This document shows positions 1 through 10,592 of a stretch of 45,598 bases of DNA, one piece after another (positions within the stretch are counted from its first letter, which is position 1; every line of letters begins with the position of its first letter). The notes beneath the pieces were generated by a model. The model was not told the DNA's origin and did not search any database. It saw only the letters and a program-made list of their open reading frames with translations. The DNA comes from Hoeflea sp. (GTDB lineage Bacteria > Pseudomonadota > Alphaproteobacteria > Rhizobiales > Rhizobiaceae). The stretch lies in the NCBI RefSeq assembly GCF_030682515.1, contig NZ_JAUXOD010000091.1, positions 1 to 45,598 on the forward strand, given 5' to 3'. A program made the position numbers and the translations under genes.

Positions 1-627
1 CTCGCCAGCCGCAACGCCGCGGAAGAGGGCGTCGTCTACCAGCAGATGACCCGCGGCGCGGCCGACCGCGAATACACCTGCGCCACCGATAAACTGACGC
101 CGACGCTGGTGCTGTTCACCCAGGCCCGCGCGCTCATCGACACGGCGGTGGCGAGGAACGGCCTGAAAATCGTCTCGATCCCCGACCTGCGCTGGGGCCG
201 CTGCGACATCAAGACCGTGCAGCTGCTTTACCCCTCGCTCGGCAAGATGGAGGCCAAGGCCCGCGGCGCCGACGATGCCTGGATGGTCCGCGACGGCATG
301 GTCACCGAAGGCACCTCCAACAACGCCTTCATCGTCACCAGGGACGGCGCCATCGTCACCAGGCCGCTCTCGCCGTCGATCCTGCCCGGCATCACCCGCG
401 CGGCGCTGATGACCTATTGCGCCGCCAGCGGCACCCGGATCGAGGAGCGCGAATTCTCGATCGACGAGGCACGCAACGCGGCCGAGGCCTTTATCACCTC
501 GGCGTCGGTGTTTGTCGGGCCGGTGGTCTCCATCGACGGCGTCGAGCTCTCGGGCGGCAAGCCCGGACCGGTGACGCTGGGGCTGAGACAAACCTATCTC
601 GAAGAAAGCCTCAAACGCGCGCTCTGA
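1..627 (+). CDS. D-amino-acid transaminase-like class IV aminotransferase (5' end outside window)
   Basis: PLP-dependent fold-type IV aminotransferase. The frame is open from base 1, so the N-terminus lies outside the window. Visible family marks are the VYQQMTRG segment (Dat-like proteins carry V-Y-x-Q-x-T-R-G near the active site), the PLP lysine in LGKMEAK (codon at 244-246) and the phosphate-binding stretch EGTSNNAFIV. A late ITSASVFVGPV stretch corresponds to the conserved TSA/S loop. The known family reaction is transfer of an amino group between D-amino acids and 2-oxo acids, supplying D-Ala and D-Glu for peptidoglycan. Branched-chain aminotransferase and aminodeoxychorismate lyase are relatives, but the VYQQMTRG motif favours Dat. 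Substrate is inferred. It converges on the SDR gene downstream. Confidence 0.8.
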   Translation, partial: LASRNAAEEGVVYQQMTRGAADREYTCATDKLTPTLVLFTQARALIDTAVARNGLKIVSIPDLRWGRCDIKTVQLLYPSLGKMEAKARGADDAWMVRDGMVTEGTSNNAFIVTRDGAIVTRPLSPSILPGITRAALMTYCAASGTRIEEREFSIDEARNAAEAFITSASVFVGPVVSIDGVELSGGKPGPVTLGLRQTYLEESLKRAL

Positions 628-633
628 GGATCT

Positions 634-657
634 GCCGGGCCATGCCGGCCCGGCTTT
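634..657. terminator. Hairpin between convergent genes
   Basis: GCCGGGC (634-640) and GCCCGGC (648-654) form a perfect 7-bp stem with a 7-nt loop, followed by TTT on the plus strand. It lies 6 bases after the stop of the aminotransferase and 10 bases before the SDR stop, so it may end the plus-strand transcript. The T-run is short, so strength is uncertain. Confidence 0.5.
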
Positions 658-666
658 CGAGACAGC

Positions 667-1455
667 TCAGACCGATTTGATCGCGCCGCCGTCGCAGCGG
701 ATCATCGATCCGTTGATGTAGCTCGCCCGCGCGCTGACCAGGAACGCGGCGGCAGCGGCGAACTCGTCGACCGCGCCGTAGCGGCCGACCGGGATCTGTG
801 CCCGCGCCGCATCGGCGACCTCGTCCAGGCTCTTGCCCGAGCGCTTGGCGTTGGCGGCGTCGAGCTCCTTGAGTCGGTCGGTGTCGATCCGGCCGGGCAG
901 CAGCATGTTGAAGGTGACGCCGTCGCCCGCCGTCTCGTTGGCCATGGATTTCGACCAGCCGACGAGCGACGCCCGAAGCGCGTTCGAGAGCCCCAGGTTG
1001 GGGATCGGCTGGATCACGCCGGAGGAGGCGATGGTCAGCACCCGGCCCCAGCCGCGCGCCCGCATGCCCGGCAGGAACCGCGCGGTCACGTCCATGACGC
1101 TCAGCACCATGATCTCGAACTGGCGGTGGACGACCGTGAGATCCGCCTCGCTCATCAGGCCGGCAGGCGGACCGCCGGTGTTGTTGACGAGAATGTCGAG
1201 CTCTCCGAATTCCTTGCTCACGCTGTCCTCAAGCAGGGCCGGAGTGGCCTTGTCGGACAGATCGCAGACGACGAAGCGCGCCGTGCCGGTGCCGCGCGCG
1301 TTGATCGCCTTTGCGGCGGCCTCGAGCCGGGCGCCGTCGCGGCCGCAGATCATCACATCGGCGCCTTCCGCAGCGATCGCTTCGGCCACGCCGAGCCCAA
1401 GCCCGCGCGACGACGCCAGCACCAGCGCCCGTTTTCCTGTCAATCCGAGATCCAT
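667..1455 (-). CDS. Atypical short-chain dehydrogenase/reductase family protein
   Basis: 262-aa Rossmann-fold SDR, close to the usual 250 aa. The nucleotide-binding glycine motif is SSRGLGLG at residues 15-22, and NNTGGPP (91-97) replaces the usual NNAG. The catalytic serine position is kept (S144-S145). The YxxxK pair is missing: the aligned stretch reads S157-N-A-L-R161. The same LSN.LR replacement is known in a subgroup of proteins annotated as SDR or 3-oxoacyl-ACP reductase with the NTGGPP motif, so this looks like a conserved variant and not a sequencing error. The start is ATG with an AAGGAAAG ribosome site upstream. Substrate is unknown, and classical SDR chemistry is doubtful without the Tyr/Lys. 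Confidence 0.75.
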   Translation of the reverse strand: MDLGLTGKRALVLASSRGLGLGVAEAIAAEGADVMICGRDGARLEAAAKAINARGTGTARFVVCDLSDKATPALLEDSVSKEFGELDILVNNTGGPPAGLMSEADLTVVHRQFEIMVLSVMDVTARFLPGMRARGWGRVLTIASSGVIQPIPNLGLSNALRASLVGWSKSMANETAGDGVTFNMLLPGRIDTDRLKELDAANAKRSGKSLDEVADAARAQIPVGRYGAVDEFAAAAAFLVSARASYINGSMIRCDGGAIKSV

Positions 1456-1625
1456 GATGTCTTTCCTTGCTTGCCTGTTGCGCTTTACAATGGAGCATAT
1501 TTTTCGCCCAAATCGATTCCGGTTTGGGGAATTATGCAGTAAAGCCTTGCCCCATAGGTCGCCGCAGAGGCGGCAAAGGTCAACCCGCCCGATAAAGTTC
1601 GCGGCGGAACGCGAGGAAAGCCACA

Positions 1626-2663
1626 GTGACCGAAATCACCATTCCCAGGCCCGATGACTGGCACCTGCACCTGCGCGACGGCGCCATGCTCGAAGGCGTG
1701 CTGCCCTATTCGGCCCGCGATTTCGCCCGCGCCATCATCATGCCCAATCTGGTGCCGCCGGTGGTGACCGGCGCCGACGCGGCAGCCTATCGCGACCGCA
1801 TCCTTGCGGCGCTGCCCAAGGATCTTGATTTCACGCCGCTGATGACGCTCTACCTGACCGAGGGCACGGATCCGGCCGATGTCGCCAGCGCCCATGCCTC
1901 GGGGTTGGTCACCGCTGTGAAGCTCTACCCGGCCGGCGCCACCACCAATTCCCATTCCGGCGTGCGGGATCTGGGCAAGGTCATGCCGGTGCTCGAAAAG
2001 ATGGCCGAAATCGGCATGCCGCTCTGCATCCATGGCGAGGTCACCGATCCGGCGGTCGACATTTTCGATCGCGAGGCGGTGTTCATCGACACCGTGCTCG
2101 ACCCGCTGCGCGCCCGCGTGCCGGAGCTCAGGATCACGCTCGAGCACGTGACGACATCGCAGGGCGTGGATTACGTCATGGGCGCGGACGCCAATCTGGC
2201 TGCGACCATCACCACCCATCACCTGATGATCAACCGCAATGCCATCCTCGTCGGCGGCATCAAGCCGCATTACTACTGCCTGCCGGTGGCCAAGCGCGAG
2301 AGCCATCGCCTGGCGCTGCGCAAGGCCGCGACCTCGGGCGACAAGCGGTTTTTCCTGGGCACCGATTCCGCGCCCCATGTCGATCCGCTCAAGGAATGCG
2401 CCTGCGGCTGCGCCGGCATCTTCACCGCGATCAACACGCTGTCCTGCCTGGCCCATGTCTTCGAGGAGGAAGGCGCGCTCGACCATCTGGCCGGGTTCAC
2501 CAGCCGCAACGGGCCGGCCTGGTACGGGCTTCCGGTCAACGAGGCGATGGTGACGCTGGTCCGGCGCGAGACGCCGGTCCATTGGCCCGAAAGGATCTTC
2601 ACCGGCGACGGGCCGGTCACCGTGTTCGATCCGCTTTTGCCCATCCACTGGGAAGTTGCCTGA
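1626..2663 (+). CDS. pyrC: Dihydroorotase, class II (PyrC)
   Basis: Catalyses reversible cyclisation of N-carbamoyl-L-aspartate to dihydroorotate, the third step of pyrimidine synthesis, in the cytoplasm. The 345-aa length matches E. coli-type PyrC (about 348). The metal motif is H13-x-H15 in [10 protein letters not shown], and the lysine expected to be carbamylated is K99 in TAVKLYPAG. Later metal ligands lie in LEHVTT and the substrate/catalytic Asp in GTDSAPH. The start is GTG, preceded by GAGGAAAG. pyrE follows 68 bases on in the same direction, so the two probably share a transcript. The same neighbours (pyrE, frk, pgi, fadD) are known in Sinorhizobium. Confidence 0.96.
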   Translation: MTEITIPRPDDWHLHLRDGAMLEGVLPYSARDFARAIIMPNLVPPVVTGADAAAYRDRILAALPKDLDFTPLMTLYLTEGTDPADVASAHASGLVTAVKLYPAGATTNSHSGVRDLGKVMPVLEKMAEIGMPLCIHGEVTDPAVDIFDREAVFIDTVLDPLRARVPELRITLEHVTTSQGVDYVMGADANLAATITTHHLMINRNAILVGGIKPHYYCLPVAKRESHRLALRKAATSGDKRFFLGTDSAPHVDPLKECACGCAGIFTAINTLSCLAHVFEEEGALDHLAGFTSRNGPAWYGLPVNEAMVTLVRRETPVHWPERIFTGDGPVTVFDPLLPIHWEVA

Positions 2664-2731
2664 GAGCCTTTCGCGCCTGCGGTGAAGCTGGTATTCGGAT
2701 CGCCCAGACCTTTGAGCCGGGAGCGCCGCCG

Positions 2732-3430
2732 ATGTTTTCCAACACATTCCCCGACAAGGCGAAGATGGCCGAGATCGTCGCCGGCCAGCTGCTGGAAATC
2801 AAGGCGGTGCATTTCAACGCCACCGAGCCCTACAAGCTGGCGTCCGGCATGCGGAGCCCGGTCTATATCGACTGCCGCAAACTGATCTCCTATCCGCGCA
2901 TCCGCTCTGCGGTGATGGATTTCGCCGCCGCCACCATCCTCACCGAAGCGGGCTTCGAGCAGTTCGACTGCGTCGCCGGTGGCGAGACCGCGGGCATTCC
3001 CTTTGCAGCCTTCCTCGCCGAACGCCTGGGCCTGCCGATGATCTATGTCCGCAAGAAGCCCAAGGGCCATGGCCGCAACGCCCAGATCGAGGGCGAACTG
3101 CCCGAAGGCTCGCGCGTGCTGGTGATCGAGGACCTGACCACCGCCGGCGGCTCGATGTTCACCTTCATCGACGCCATCCGCGAGGCCGGCTGCACCGTCG
3201 ATCACGGCATCGCGCTGTTTTACTATGGTATTTTCGCAGAAGCCGAGAGCCGCTTCGCGGGCGGTAACGTGACCCTGCATTATCTCGCCACCTGGCGCGA
3301 CGTGCTGGCCGCGGCGACGCGGAAGCAGGCTTTCGACAAGGCGACGCTGGCGTCAGTGGAGGCGTTCCTCGACGCGCCGCTCGCATGGTCGGGCGAGCAT
3401 GGCGGCGTCTCCGAGCTTCCGGGGCAGTAA
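2732..3430 (+). CDS. pyrE: Orotate phosphoribosyltransferase (PyrE)
   Basis: Makes orotidine 5'-phosphate from orotate and PRPP, the fifth step of pyrimidine synthesis. The 232-aa protein has the PRPP-binding motif [13 protein letters not shown] about residues 130-142 and the catalytic-loop lysines in [10 protein letters not shown] substantial in-frame extension exists upstream, but [11 protein letters not shown] is chosen as start because it gives the usual rhizobial length and sits after a GGGAG-like site. It lies 68 bases after pyrC, with fructokinase 41 bases downstream on the same strand. The three may be cotranscribed. Confidence 0.95.
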   Translation: MFSNTFPDKAKMAEIVAGQLLEIKAVHFNATEPYKLASGMRSPVYIDCRKLISYPRIRSAVMDFAAATILTEAGFEQFDCVAGGETAGIPFAAFLAERLGLPMIYVRKKPKGHGRNAQIEGELPEGSRVLVIEDLTTAGGSMFTFIDAIREAGCTVDHGIALFYYGIFAEAESRFAGGNVTLHYLATWRDVLAAATRKQAFDKATLASVEAFLDAPLAWSGEHGGVSELPGQ

Positions 3431-3471
3431 CACAGGCGCGGCCCGAGGGCCGACGCGGGGAGGATACGGAC

Positions 3472-4395
3472 ATGATCATCTGTTGCGGGGAAGCCCTCAT
3501 CGACATGCTGCCGCGCACGACGACGGCGGGCGAAGACGCCTTCGCGCCCTATGCCGGCGGCGCCGTGTTCAACACGGCCATCGCGCTTGGCAGGCTGGGA
3601 CTGCCGACGGGCTTCTTCACCGGGCTTTCGAGCGACATGTTCGGCGATGTGCTGCGCGACGTGCTGGGCAAGAGCGGCGTTGACCACGGCTTCTGCGCCA
3701 CGCTCGACCTGCACACCACGCTCGCTTTCGTGCGGCTGACGAACGGCCAGGCGAGCTACGCCTTCTTCGACGAGAATACCGCGGGCCGGATGATCACCGA
3801 AGCGCATCTGCCCGAATTCGGCGCGGAGGTCGAGGCGCTGCATTTCGGCGCGATCAGCCTGATCCCGGATCCGTGCGGCGCGACTTACGAAAGCCTGATG
3901 CGGCGCGAATGCGGCGCGCGCGTGATCTCGCTCGATCCGAACATCCGCCCGGGCTTCATTCCGGACAAGGCCGCGCACCGGGCCCGCATCGACCGGATGA
4001 TCGCCATGAGCGACATCCTCAAGATGTCGGACGAGGATCTCGAATGGTTCGGCATGGCCGACATGGAGAGCGCTGCAAAAGCCTGGCTCGGCAATGGCCC
4101 CAGCCTGGTGGTGTTCACGCGGGGACCGAAGGGCGCTGTCGGGTTCACCAGGGATCACCGGGTCGAGGTCGACGGCGAGAAGGTCACCGTCGCCGACACG
4201 GTGGGCGCGGGCGACACGTTCAACGCCGGCATCCTGGCGTCGCTCAGGCGCGACGGCGTTCTGGACAGGGCCGCGATCCGGTTGCTGTCGGCGGACCAGA
4301 TTGGCAATGCGCTGCGCCTTGGCGCGAAGGCAGCCGCCGTCACCGTCTCCCGGCCCGGCGCCAATCCGCCCTGGGCCCGCGAAATCGGACTCTGA
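3472..4395 (+). CDS. frk: Fructokinase, PfkB-type sugar kinase
   Basis: 307-aa ribokinase/PfkB-family kinase, the normal length. It carries the N-terminal GGAVFNTAIALGRLG (substrate and lid region) and the C-terminal signature DTVGAGDTFNAGIL, with the catalytic Asp in GAGD. The family phosphorylates sugars with ATP. Fructose is favoured here because the same position (after pyrE, convergent with pgi) holds frk in Sinorhizobium, and its product fructose 6-phosphate is the substrate of the convergent pgi product. A ribosome site GGGGAGG stands just before the ATG. Another sugar substrate cannot be excluded from sequence alone. Confidence 0.87.
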   Translation: MIICCGEALIDMLPRTTTAGEDAFAPYAGGAVFNTAIALGRLGLPTGFFTGLSSDMFGDVLRDVLGKSGVDHGFCATLDLHTTLAFVRLTNGQASYAFFDENTAGRMITEAHLPEFGAEVEALHFGAISLIPDPCGATYESLMRRECGARVISLDPNIRPGFIPDKAAHRARIDRMIAMSDILKMSDEDLEWFGMADMESAAKAWLGNGPSLVVFTRGPKGAVGFTRDHRVEVDGEKVTVADTVGAGDTFNAGILASLRRDGVLDRAAIRLLSADQIGNALRLGAKAAAVTVSRPGANPPWAREIGL

Positions 4396-4406
4396 TCGGT
4401 TTCTGA

Positions 4407-6047
<1,641 letters not shown>

Positions 6048-6084
6048 GGGGCGGGCCTCCGTGTTGGGTTGCCCACCTATGCGG

Positions 6085-6121
6085 CGGGGGCCGCGGAAAA
6101 TCAAGGTTTCCGCGGCCCCCG
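6085..6121 (-). terminator. Long stem-loop between fadD and pgi
   Basis: A perfect 15-bp inverted repeat (CGGGGGCCGCGGAAA, 6085-6099, against 6107-6121) with a 7-nt loop, between the end of fadD and the chosen TTG start of pgi. No clear T-run follows on the minus strand, so it is either a weak terminator for fadD or an RNA-stabilising or processing hairpin. Its position argues against the longer pgi reading frame. Confidence 0.6.
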
Positions 6122-6192
6122 TGTGGCGTCGTCACTCGTTCGCCGCGCCGAGGCGGCGGGTCGGGACTCCGGGCGGCAGGGCCAGCTCCCGG

Positions 6193-7878
6193 TTACAGAT
6201 CCCGCAGTTCGCGGCGCAGGATCTTGCCGACATTGGTCTTGGGCAGATCGTCCTTGAAGACGACGACCTTGGGCCGCTTGTAGTTGGTGAGCCCCTTGGC
6301 GCAATGGGCCTTGACGTCGGCCTCGGTGAGGGTGGGGTCCTTGCGCACGACGAACAGCTTGACCGCCTCGCCGGAATTCTCGTCCGGAATGGCGATGGCC
6401 GCTGCCTCGGCGATGCCGGGATGGGACACCGCCACCTCCTCGACCTCGTTCGGATAGACGTTGAAGCCCGAGACCAGGATCATGTCCTTCTTGCGGTCGA
6501 CGATCTTGGTAAAGCCGGCCTCGTCCATGAAGCCCATGTCGCCCGAGCGGAAATAGCCGTCCTCGGTCATCACCTTCCGGGTCTCGTCGTCGCGGTTCCA
6601 GTAGCCCACCATCACCTGCGGGCCCTTGATGCAGATCTCGCCGACTTCGCCCAGTGCGACGGCAGTGCCGTCCTCGTCGCGGATGTCGATGAAGGTCGAG
6701 GGCAGCGGCAGGCCGATGGTGCCGGTGAACTCCGTGGCGTCGAAGCGGTTGGCCGTGGCCACCGGAGAGGTTTCCGACAGGCCGTAGCCTTCCGAAATGA
6801 CGCAGCCGGTCATCTGCTTCCAGCGTTCGGCCACCGGGCGCTGCACCGCCATGCCGCCGCAGAGCGTCAGCAGCAGCGGCTTGAAGTTGAGCGTCTTGAA
6901 GTCGTCATTGTTCAAAAGCGCATTGAACAGCGTGTTGAGGCCGGGGAAGACGTTGAACTCGATCTTCTTGAGTTCCTTGACGAAGCCCGGAATGTCGCGC
7001 GGATTGGGAATGAGGACGTTGTGCGCGCCCTGCTGCATGCCCATCAGCGCGTTCACGGTGAGTGCGAAGATGTGATAGAGCGGCAATGCACAGACATAGA
7101 CCAGGACTTCGGGCTTGGGCTTGTTGATGAAGGCGGCCTTGAGCCAGAGGTCGTTCTGCGCCGCGTTCGACAGCACGTTGGCATGGGACAGCGTGGCGCC
7201 CTTGGAGACGCCGGTGGTGCCGCCGGTATATTGCAGGAAGGCCACGTCTTCGGCCTTGGTGGCAGCGGGCTTGAGCGATTTGCCGTCGCCAGCAGCCATC
7301 GCCGCCTTGAAGCTCACATGGCCGGGAAGCTGCCAGGCCGGCACCATCTTCTTGACCTTGCGGACCACGAAATTGACGATATGGCCCTTGAGCCCGAGGA
7401 GATCGCCCATCGTCGCCACGCAGACATGCTTGACGTCGGTGCGGGCGATGACCTGCTCGAGCGTGACGGCGAAGTTCTCGAGGATGATGATCGCCTTGGC
7501 GCCCGAATCCTTGAGCTGGTGCTCGAGTTCGCGCGGCGTGTAAAGCGGATTGACATTGACCACGGCAAAGCCCGCGCGCAGCACGGCGGCCATCGCCACC
7601 GGCATCTGCAGCACGTTCGGCATCATCAGCGCCACCCGGTCGCCCTTCTCAAGTCCGAGCGATTGCAGCCAGGCGCCGATCTTGGTGGAGAGCTTCTCCA
7701 TGTCGCCATAGGTGATGGTCTTGCCCATGCAGGTGAAGGCCGGACGGCTGGCGTAGCGCTTGAACGAATCCTCGATCAGGGCTGCGACCGACGGATAGGC
7801 GAGCGGCGCGATGTCGGCGGGGGTGTTGGGTGGATAGGATTTGAGCCAGATGCGGTCTGCGGCAGCGGTGTTTGTCAT
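6193..7878 (-). CDS. fadD: Long-chain fatty acid--CoA ligase (FadD)
   Basis: Activates fatty acids to acyl-CoA with ATP, coupling uptake to beta-oxidation at the inner membrane. With the ATG at 7878 (ribosome site GAGGGAGAG) the protein is 561 aa, the same size as E. coli FadD. The AMP-binding P-loop is YTGGTTGVSKGA. GYGLSETSP (A5 motif), GYFRSGDMG (A7), VDRKKDMILVSGFNVYPNEVEE (A8) and the late lysine in LPKTNVGKILRRELRDL follow in the usual order. It shares the pgi/frk/pyrE/pyrC neighbourhood of Sinorhizobium fadD, where the gene also affects motility signalling. The beta-oxidation genes further along the window would consume its product. Confidence 0.95.
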   Translation of the reverse strand: MTNTAAADRIWLKSYPPNTPADIAPLAYPSVAALIEDSFKRYASRPAFTCMGKTITYGDMEKLSTKIGAWLQSLGLEKGDRVALMMPNVLQMPVAMAAVLRAGFAVVNVNPLYTPRELEHQLKDSGAKAIIILENFAVTLEQVIARTDVKHVCVATMGDLLGLKGHIVNFVVRKVKKMVPAWQLPGHVSFKAAMAAGDGKSLKPAATKAEDVAFLQYTGGTTGVSKGATLSHANVLSNAAQNDLWLKAAFINKPKPEVLVYVCALPLYHIFALTVNALMGMQQGAHNVLIPNPRDIPGFVKELKKIEFNVFPGLNTLFNALLNNDDFKTLNFKPLLLTLCGGMAVQRPVAERWKQMTGCVISEGYGLSETSPVATANRFDATEFTGTIGLPLPSTFIDIRDEDGTAVALGEVGEICIKGPQVMVGYWNRDDETRKVMTEDGYFRSGDMGFMDEAGFTKIVDRKKDMILVSGFNVYPNEVEEVAVSHPGIAEAAAIAIPDENSGEAVKLFVVRKDPTLTEADVKAHCAKGLTNYKRPKVVVFKDDLPKTNVGKILRRELRDL

Positions 7879-7962
7879 GAGTGTCTCTCCCTCTAGTCCG
7901 GACGCGAACGCGATCTTCCGTTTGCCGCGGGGCTCCTCTTCCCTGCGTCCATGCTGACACAA

Positions 7963-7991
7963 GATTTAAAGTGCCCCCGCTCCCGTTGCAA
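7963..7991 (-). promoter_or_regulatory. Putative sigma-70 promoter of fadD
   Basis: On the minus strand TTGCAA (7991-7986) and TAAATC (7968-7963) are separated by 17 bases, about 85 bases before the fadD start. Both hexamers are imperfect. This is a pattern match only. Confidence 0.4.
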
Positions 7992-8000
7992 TGCCTTCCC

Positions 8001-8016
8001 TTGACGTAAACGTAAG
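8001..8016. promoter_or_regulatory. ACGT-n2-ACGT operator-like dyad upstream of fadD
   Basis: TTGACGTAAACGTAAG contains two ACGT cores two bases apart in a near-palindrome (TTGACGT/ACGTAAG). It sits 10 bp upstream of the proposed fadD -35 element. From memory, MerR-family regulators of branched-chain and fatty-acid catabolism (LiuR-type) use similar sites. No regulator gene is adjacent, so the link is an inference. Confidence 0.35.
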
Positions 8017-8129
8017 TTTTCGGACGAAAAATATCCGCGAAAACCCGTGATTTGAGCCGTTGCGACCACGCGAGCGCTCTGCTTCAAGGGGCGCCCGGTC
8101 TGCTGCCTCGCCTGCGGCGGGCGTGCCTG

Positions 8130-9068
8130 TCAGCGTTTGAGCACGCCGGGGCCCGCGCCGACAATGACCTCGTCCAGCTCGCCGATCGCGCCCTTGTCCT
8201 TGCCCGTGTAGGGCAGCTCGGCCAGGATCGTGCGGATGAGATTGAGCCGCGCCCGGCGCTTGTCATTGGCGCGCACCACGGTCCAGGGCGCGTGGCCGGA
8301 GTGGGTCTCCTTGAGCATCAGGTCGCGCTTTTCGGTGTAGTCATCCCATTTGTCGAGACTGGCGATGTCCATGGGCGACAGTTTCCAGGACTTGAGCCGG
8401 GAGTGGCGGCGGTCGTGAAACCGCTTGATCTGCATCTCGCGGCCGATATTGAGCCAGAACTTGAAGAGATAGATCCCCTCCTTCACCGGCATCCGCTCGA
8501 AGGACGGGGCCTCCTCGAGGAAATGCGCGTGCTGCTCGGGCGTGCAGAACCCCATTACCGGCTCGACGCCGGCGCGGTTGTACCAGGAGCGGTCGAACAG
8601 GATGAACTCGCCCGACGTCGGAAAATGATCGACATAGCGCTGGAAGTACCATTGTCCGCGTTCTGTGTCGGTGGGCTTGGGCAGGGCGACGATGCGCGCC
8701 GAGCGCGGGTTCATGAAGGCCCGGGTCGCCCCGATGGCTCCGCCCTTGCCGGCGGCGTCGCGGCCCTCGAAGACCGAGATCACGCGCTTGCCGGTTTCGC
8801 CGAGCCAGGACTGCACCTTGACCAGCTCGATCTGCAGCGCCTCGAGCGCCTCCTCGTACTCGTCCCAGTCGAGCTTCTTCTTGTAGGGATAATTGTCGGA
8901 CGAGAAGGCCGCGTCCTCCACCCAGTCCGGCAGTTTCGGATCGTCGATGTCGAAAACCCGCTGCTTGCCGTTGATGGTCAATTCCACGGCGCTGCTGCTT
9001 TGCTCTTTTGCCACGGGCTGTTCCTTTGCTTTGACCTGCTTCGAACGAAGAAAGGGCCACATCGTCAT
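8130..9068 (-). CDS. ppk2: Polyphosphate kinase 2 (PPK2 family)
   Basis: 312-aa PPK2 domain protein that moves phosphate between polyphosphate and nucleotides (known family activity; class I members mainly make NTP from NDP). Walker A is GRDAAGKGG, Walker B lies in [14 protein letters not shown], and the lid carries the basic [15 protein letters not shown] stretch. The size suggests a one-domain, class I-like enzyme. It is divergent from phoR with 72 bases between starts. Its place beside phoR-pst-phoUB suggests a role in phosphate storage, although I see no Pho box in that gap. Whether it prefers ADP or GDP cannot be read from the sequence. Confidence 0.93.
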   Translation of the reverse strand: MTMWPFLRSKQVKAKEQPVAKEQSSSAVELTINGKQRVFDIDDPKLPDWVEDAAFSSDNYPYKKKLDWDEYEEALEALQIELVKVQSWLGETGKRVISVFEGRDAAGKGGAIGATRAFMNPRSARIVALPKPTDTERGQWYFQRYVDHFPTSGEFILFDRSWYNRAGVEPVMGFCTPEQHAHFLEEAPSFERMPVKEGIYLFKFWLNIGREMQIKRFHDRRHSRLKSWKLSPMDIASLDKWDDYTEKRDLMLKETHSGHAPWTVVRANDKRRARLNLIRTILAELPYTGKDKGAIGELDEVIVGAGPGVLKR

Positions 9069-9140
9069 TGTGATTTCAAGCAGTGCGGGTAAACAAGTTA
9101 CAGATTCAGCAAGTCCACGACATCAAGGGCGTACCGGCAG

Positions 9141-10445
9141 ATGACCGATTTCAGGCAAGAGGCCAAGGCTGACCCGCAGGCGGCGGATGGTCTTGCGGCC
9201 CGCGCAGGCGCGCTGGCGCGACCGCTGGGCGTTGGCGCCGCGCTCGCGCTTGCCGCCATCCCGGCGGGTCTGGCGCCCTGGCAGGCGATTGCAGGCTATG
9301 GCGCCTTTGCCGCGGCCCTGCTGCTCTGGCCCTCGGGCGGGCAGGCGGCGCGGAGCCGCGACAAGGGCAGGGCAGCCGATGCGGTCCACCCGGATTTCGC
9401 GGTGATCGAGGCGCTCGACCTGCCGGCCATTGTGTTCGATCGCGAAACCCAGGTCCTTCGCCAGAATTCCTCCGCCCAGGCGCTGGTCGGCGCCTATCCC
9501 GAGCGGGCGACCCTGTCGGCGCGGATCCGGTCGCCGGCAATTCTCGAGCTTGTCGCGCGGGTGGTGGATCGCGGCCTCCCCGACAGCGTCGAGCACGCCG
9601 AGCGGGTTCCCTCCGAACGCTGGCACGAGGTGCGCGTCGCGCCGGTCAATCCTCGCGCCGAGCCCGACAGGCGGCTTTACGTGCTGACCTTCAGGGACCT
9701 GACCGAGGCGCGGCGCATGGACCGGATGCGCACCGATTTCGTCGCCAATGCCAGCCATGAACTCAGAACCCCGCTCGCCTCGCTGATGGGCTTCATCGAG
9801 ACCCTGCAGGGACCGGCGCGCAACGACGAGGCCGCGCGCACGCGCTTCTTCGGCATCATGCTCGAACAGGCGCAGCGCATGGCGCGGCTGATCGATGATC
9901 TTCTGTCGCTGTCGCGGCTGGAGATGCGGGCGCATGTGGCGCCCGAGGGCGAGGTCGATCTGGGCCGGACCGTCACCCATGTGGTCGACACCATGAAGCC
10001 GATGGCCAATGATCTGGGCGTGGTGATCGAGCTCGCCGTGCCTGAACAGCCGGTCGTCGTCACCGGCGACGTGGATGAGCTGATCCAGGTTTTCTCCAAC
10101 CTGATCGAGAATGCCTGCAAATACGGCCAGAGCGGCAAGCGCGTTCTGGTCACGGTCGCCAACCCGGATGCGGACGGGGCTCAGGTCACCGTCCAGGATT
10201 CCGGCCCCGGCATCGCCAAGGAACATGTGCCCCGGCTGACCGAGCGCTTTTACCGGGTCGATGTGGAGAGCAGCCGGACCAAGAAAGGCACCGGTCTGGG
10301 GCTCGCCATCGTCAAGCACATCCTCGCCCGGCACCGCGCCCGGCTGGTGATCCGCTCGGTTCCGGGGGAAGGATCGGCCTTCACTGTCAAATTCAGTCGC
10401 ACAGAACCGGCGAAGGCCAAGGCGGCGAGAGAAATATACCAATAA
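9141..10445 (+). CDS. phoR: Phosphate regulon sensor histidine kinase PhoR
   Basis: 434-aa membrane histidine kinase that controls PhoB phosphorylation according to Pst/PhoU state. Two hydrophobic segments lie about residues 30-64 and form a short hairpin with almost no periplasmic part, as in PhoR. A PAS-like region spans 85-190. The HisKA box is FVANASHELRTPLASL with phospho-acceptor H206. The HATPase has the N-box FSNLIENACKYG, the G1 box DSGPGIA and the G2 box KGTGLGLAIVKH. It lies directly upstream of the Pho boxes and pstS. phoB is at the far end of the same run, as in other rhizobia. Confidence 0.93.
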   Translation: MTDFRQEAKADPQAADGLAARAGALARPLGVGAALALAAIPAGLAPWQAIAGYGAFAAALLLWPSGGQAARSRDKGRAADAVHPDFAVIEALDLPAIVFDRETQVLRQNSSAQALVGAYPERATLSARIRSPAILELVARVVDRGLPDSVEHAERVPSERWHEVRVAPVNPRAEPDRRLYVLTFRDLTEARRMDRMRTDFVANASHELRTPLASLMGFIETLQGPARNDEAARTRFFGIMLEQAQRMARLIDDLLSLSRLEMRAHVAPEGEVDLGRTVTHVVDTMKPMANDLGVVIELAVPEQPVVVTGDVDELIQVFSNLIENACKYGQSGKRVLVTVANPDADGAQVTVQDSGPGIAKEHVPRLTERFYRVDVESSRTKKGTGLGLAIVKHILARHRARLVIRSVPGEGSAFTVKFSRTEPAKAKAAREIYQ

Positions 10446-10460
10446 AAACAATTGGATAGA

Positions 10461-10500
10461 CTGTCATAAAACAGTGATGATACTGTCATAAAACGGAATC
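10461..10500 (+). promoter_or_regulatory. Tandem Pho boxes upstream of pstS
   Basis: CTGTCAT occurs at 10461 and 10483, with a related CAGTGAT between them at 10472 and CGGAATC at 10494. The four units repeat every 11 bp, each separated by 4 A/T-rich bases. This is the PhoB direct-repeat pattern (7-bp unit, 4-bp spacer). A TAGAAA at 10511-10516 lies about 10 bp downstream, where a -10 element is expected in Pho promoters. The site starts 15 bases after the phoR stop and ends 92 bases before pstS. Confidence 0.85.
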
Positions 10501-10592
10501 TCGAAGGGCCTAGAAAGAGCCAGCCTTAGTTGGCTGAAACCATGGTCCTGCAAAAGGGCCTTGCCACCCTGACCCATGACGGGAGATTCTCT

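Noticed and set aside
9069-9140. Pho box in the ppk2/phoR gap
   Set aside because: No CTGTCAT-like units with 11-bp spacing are present.
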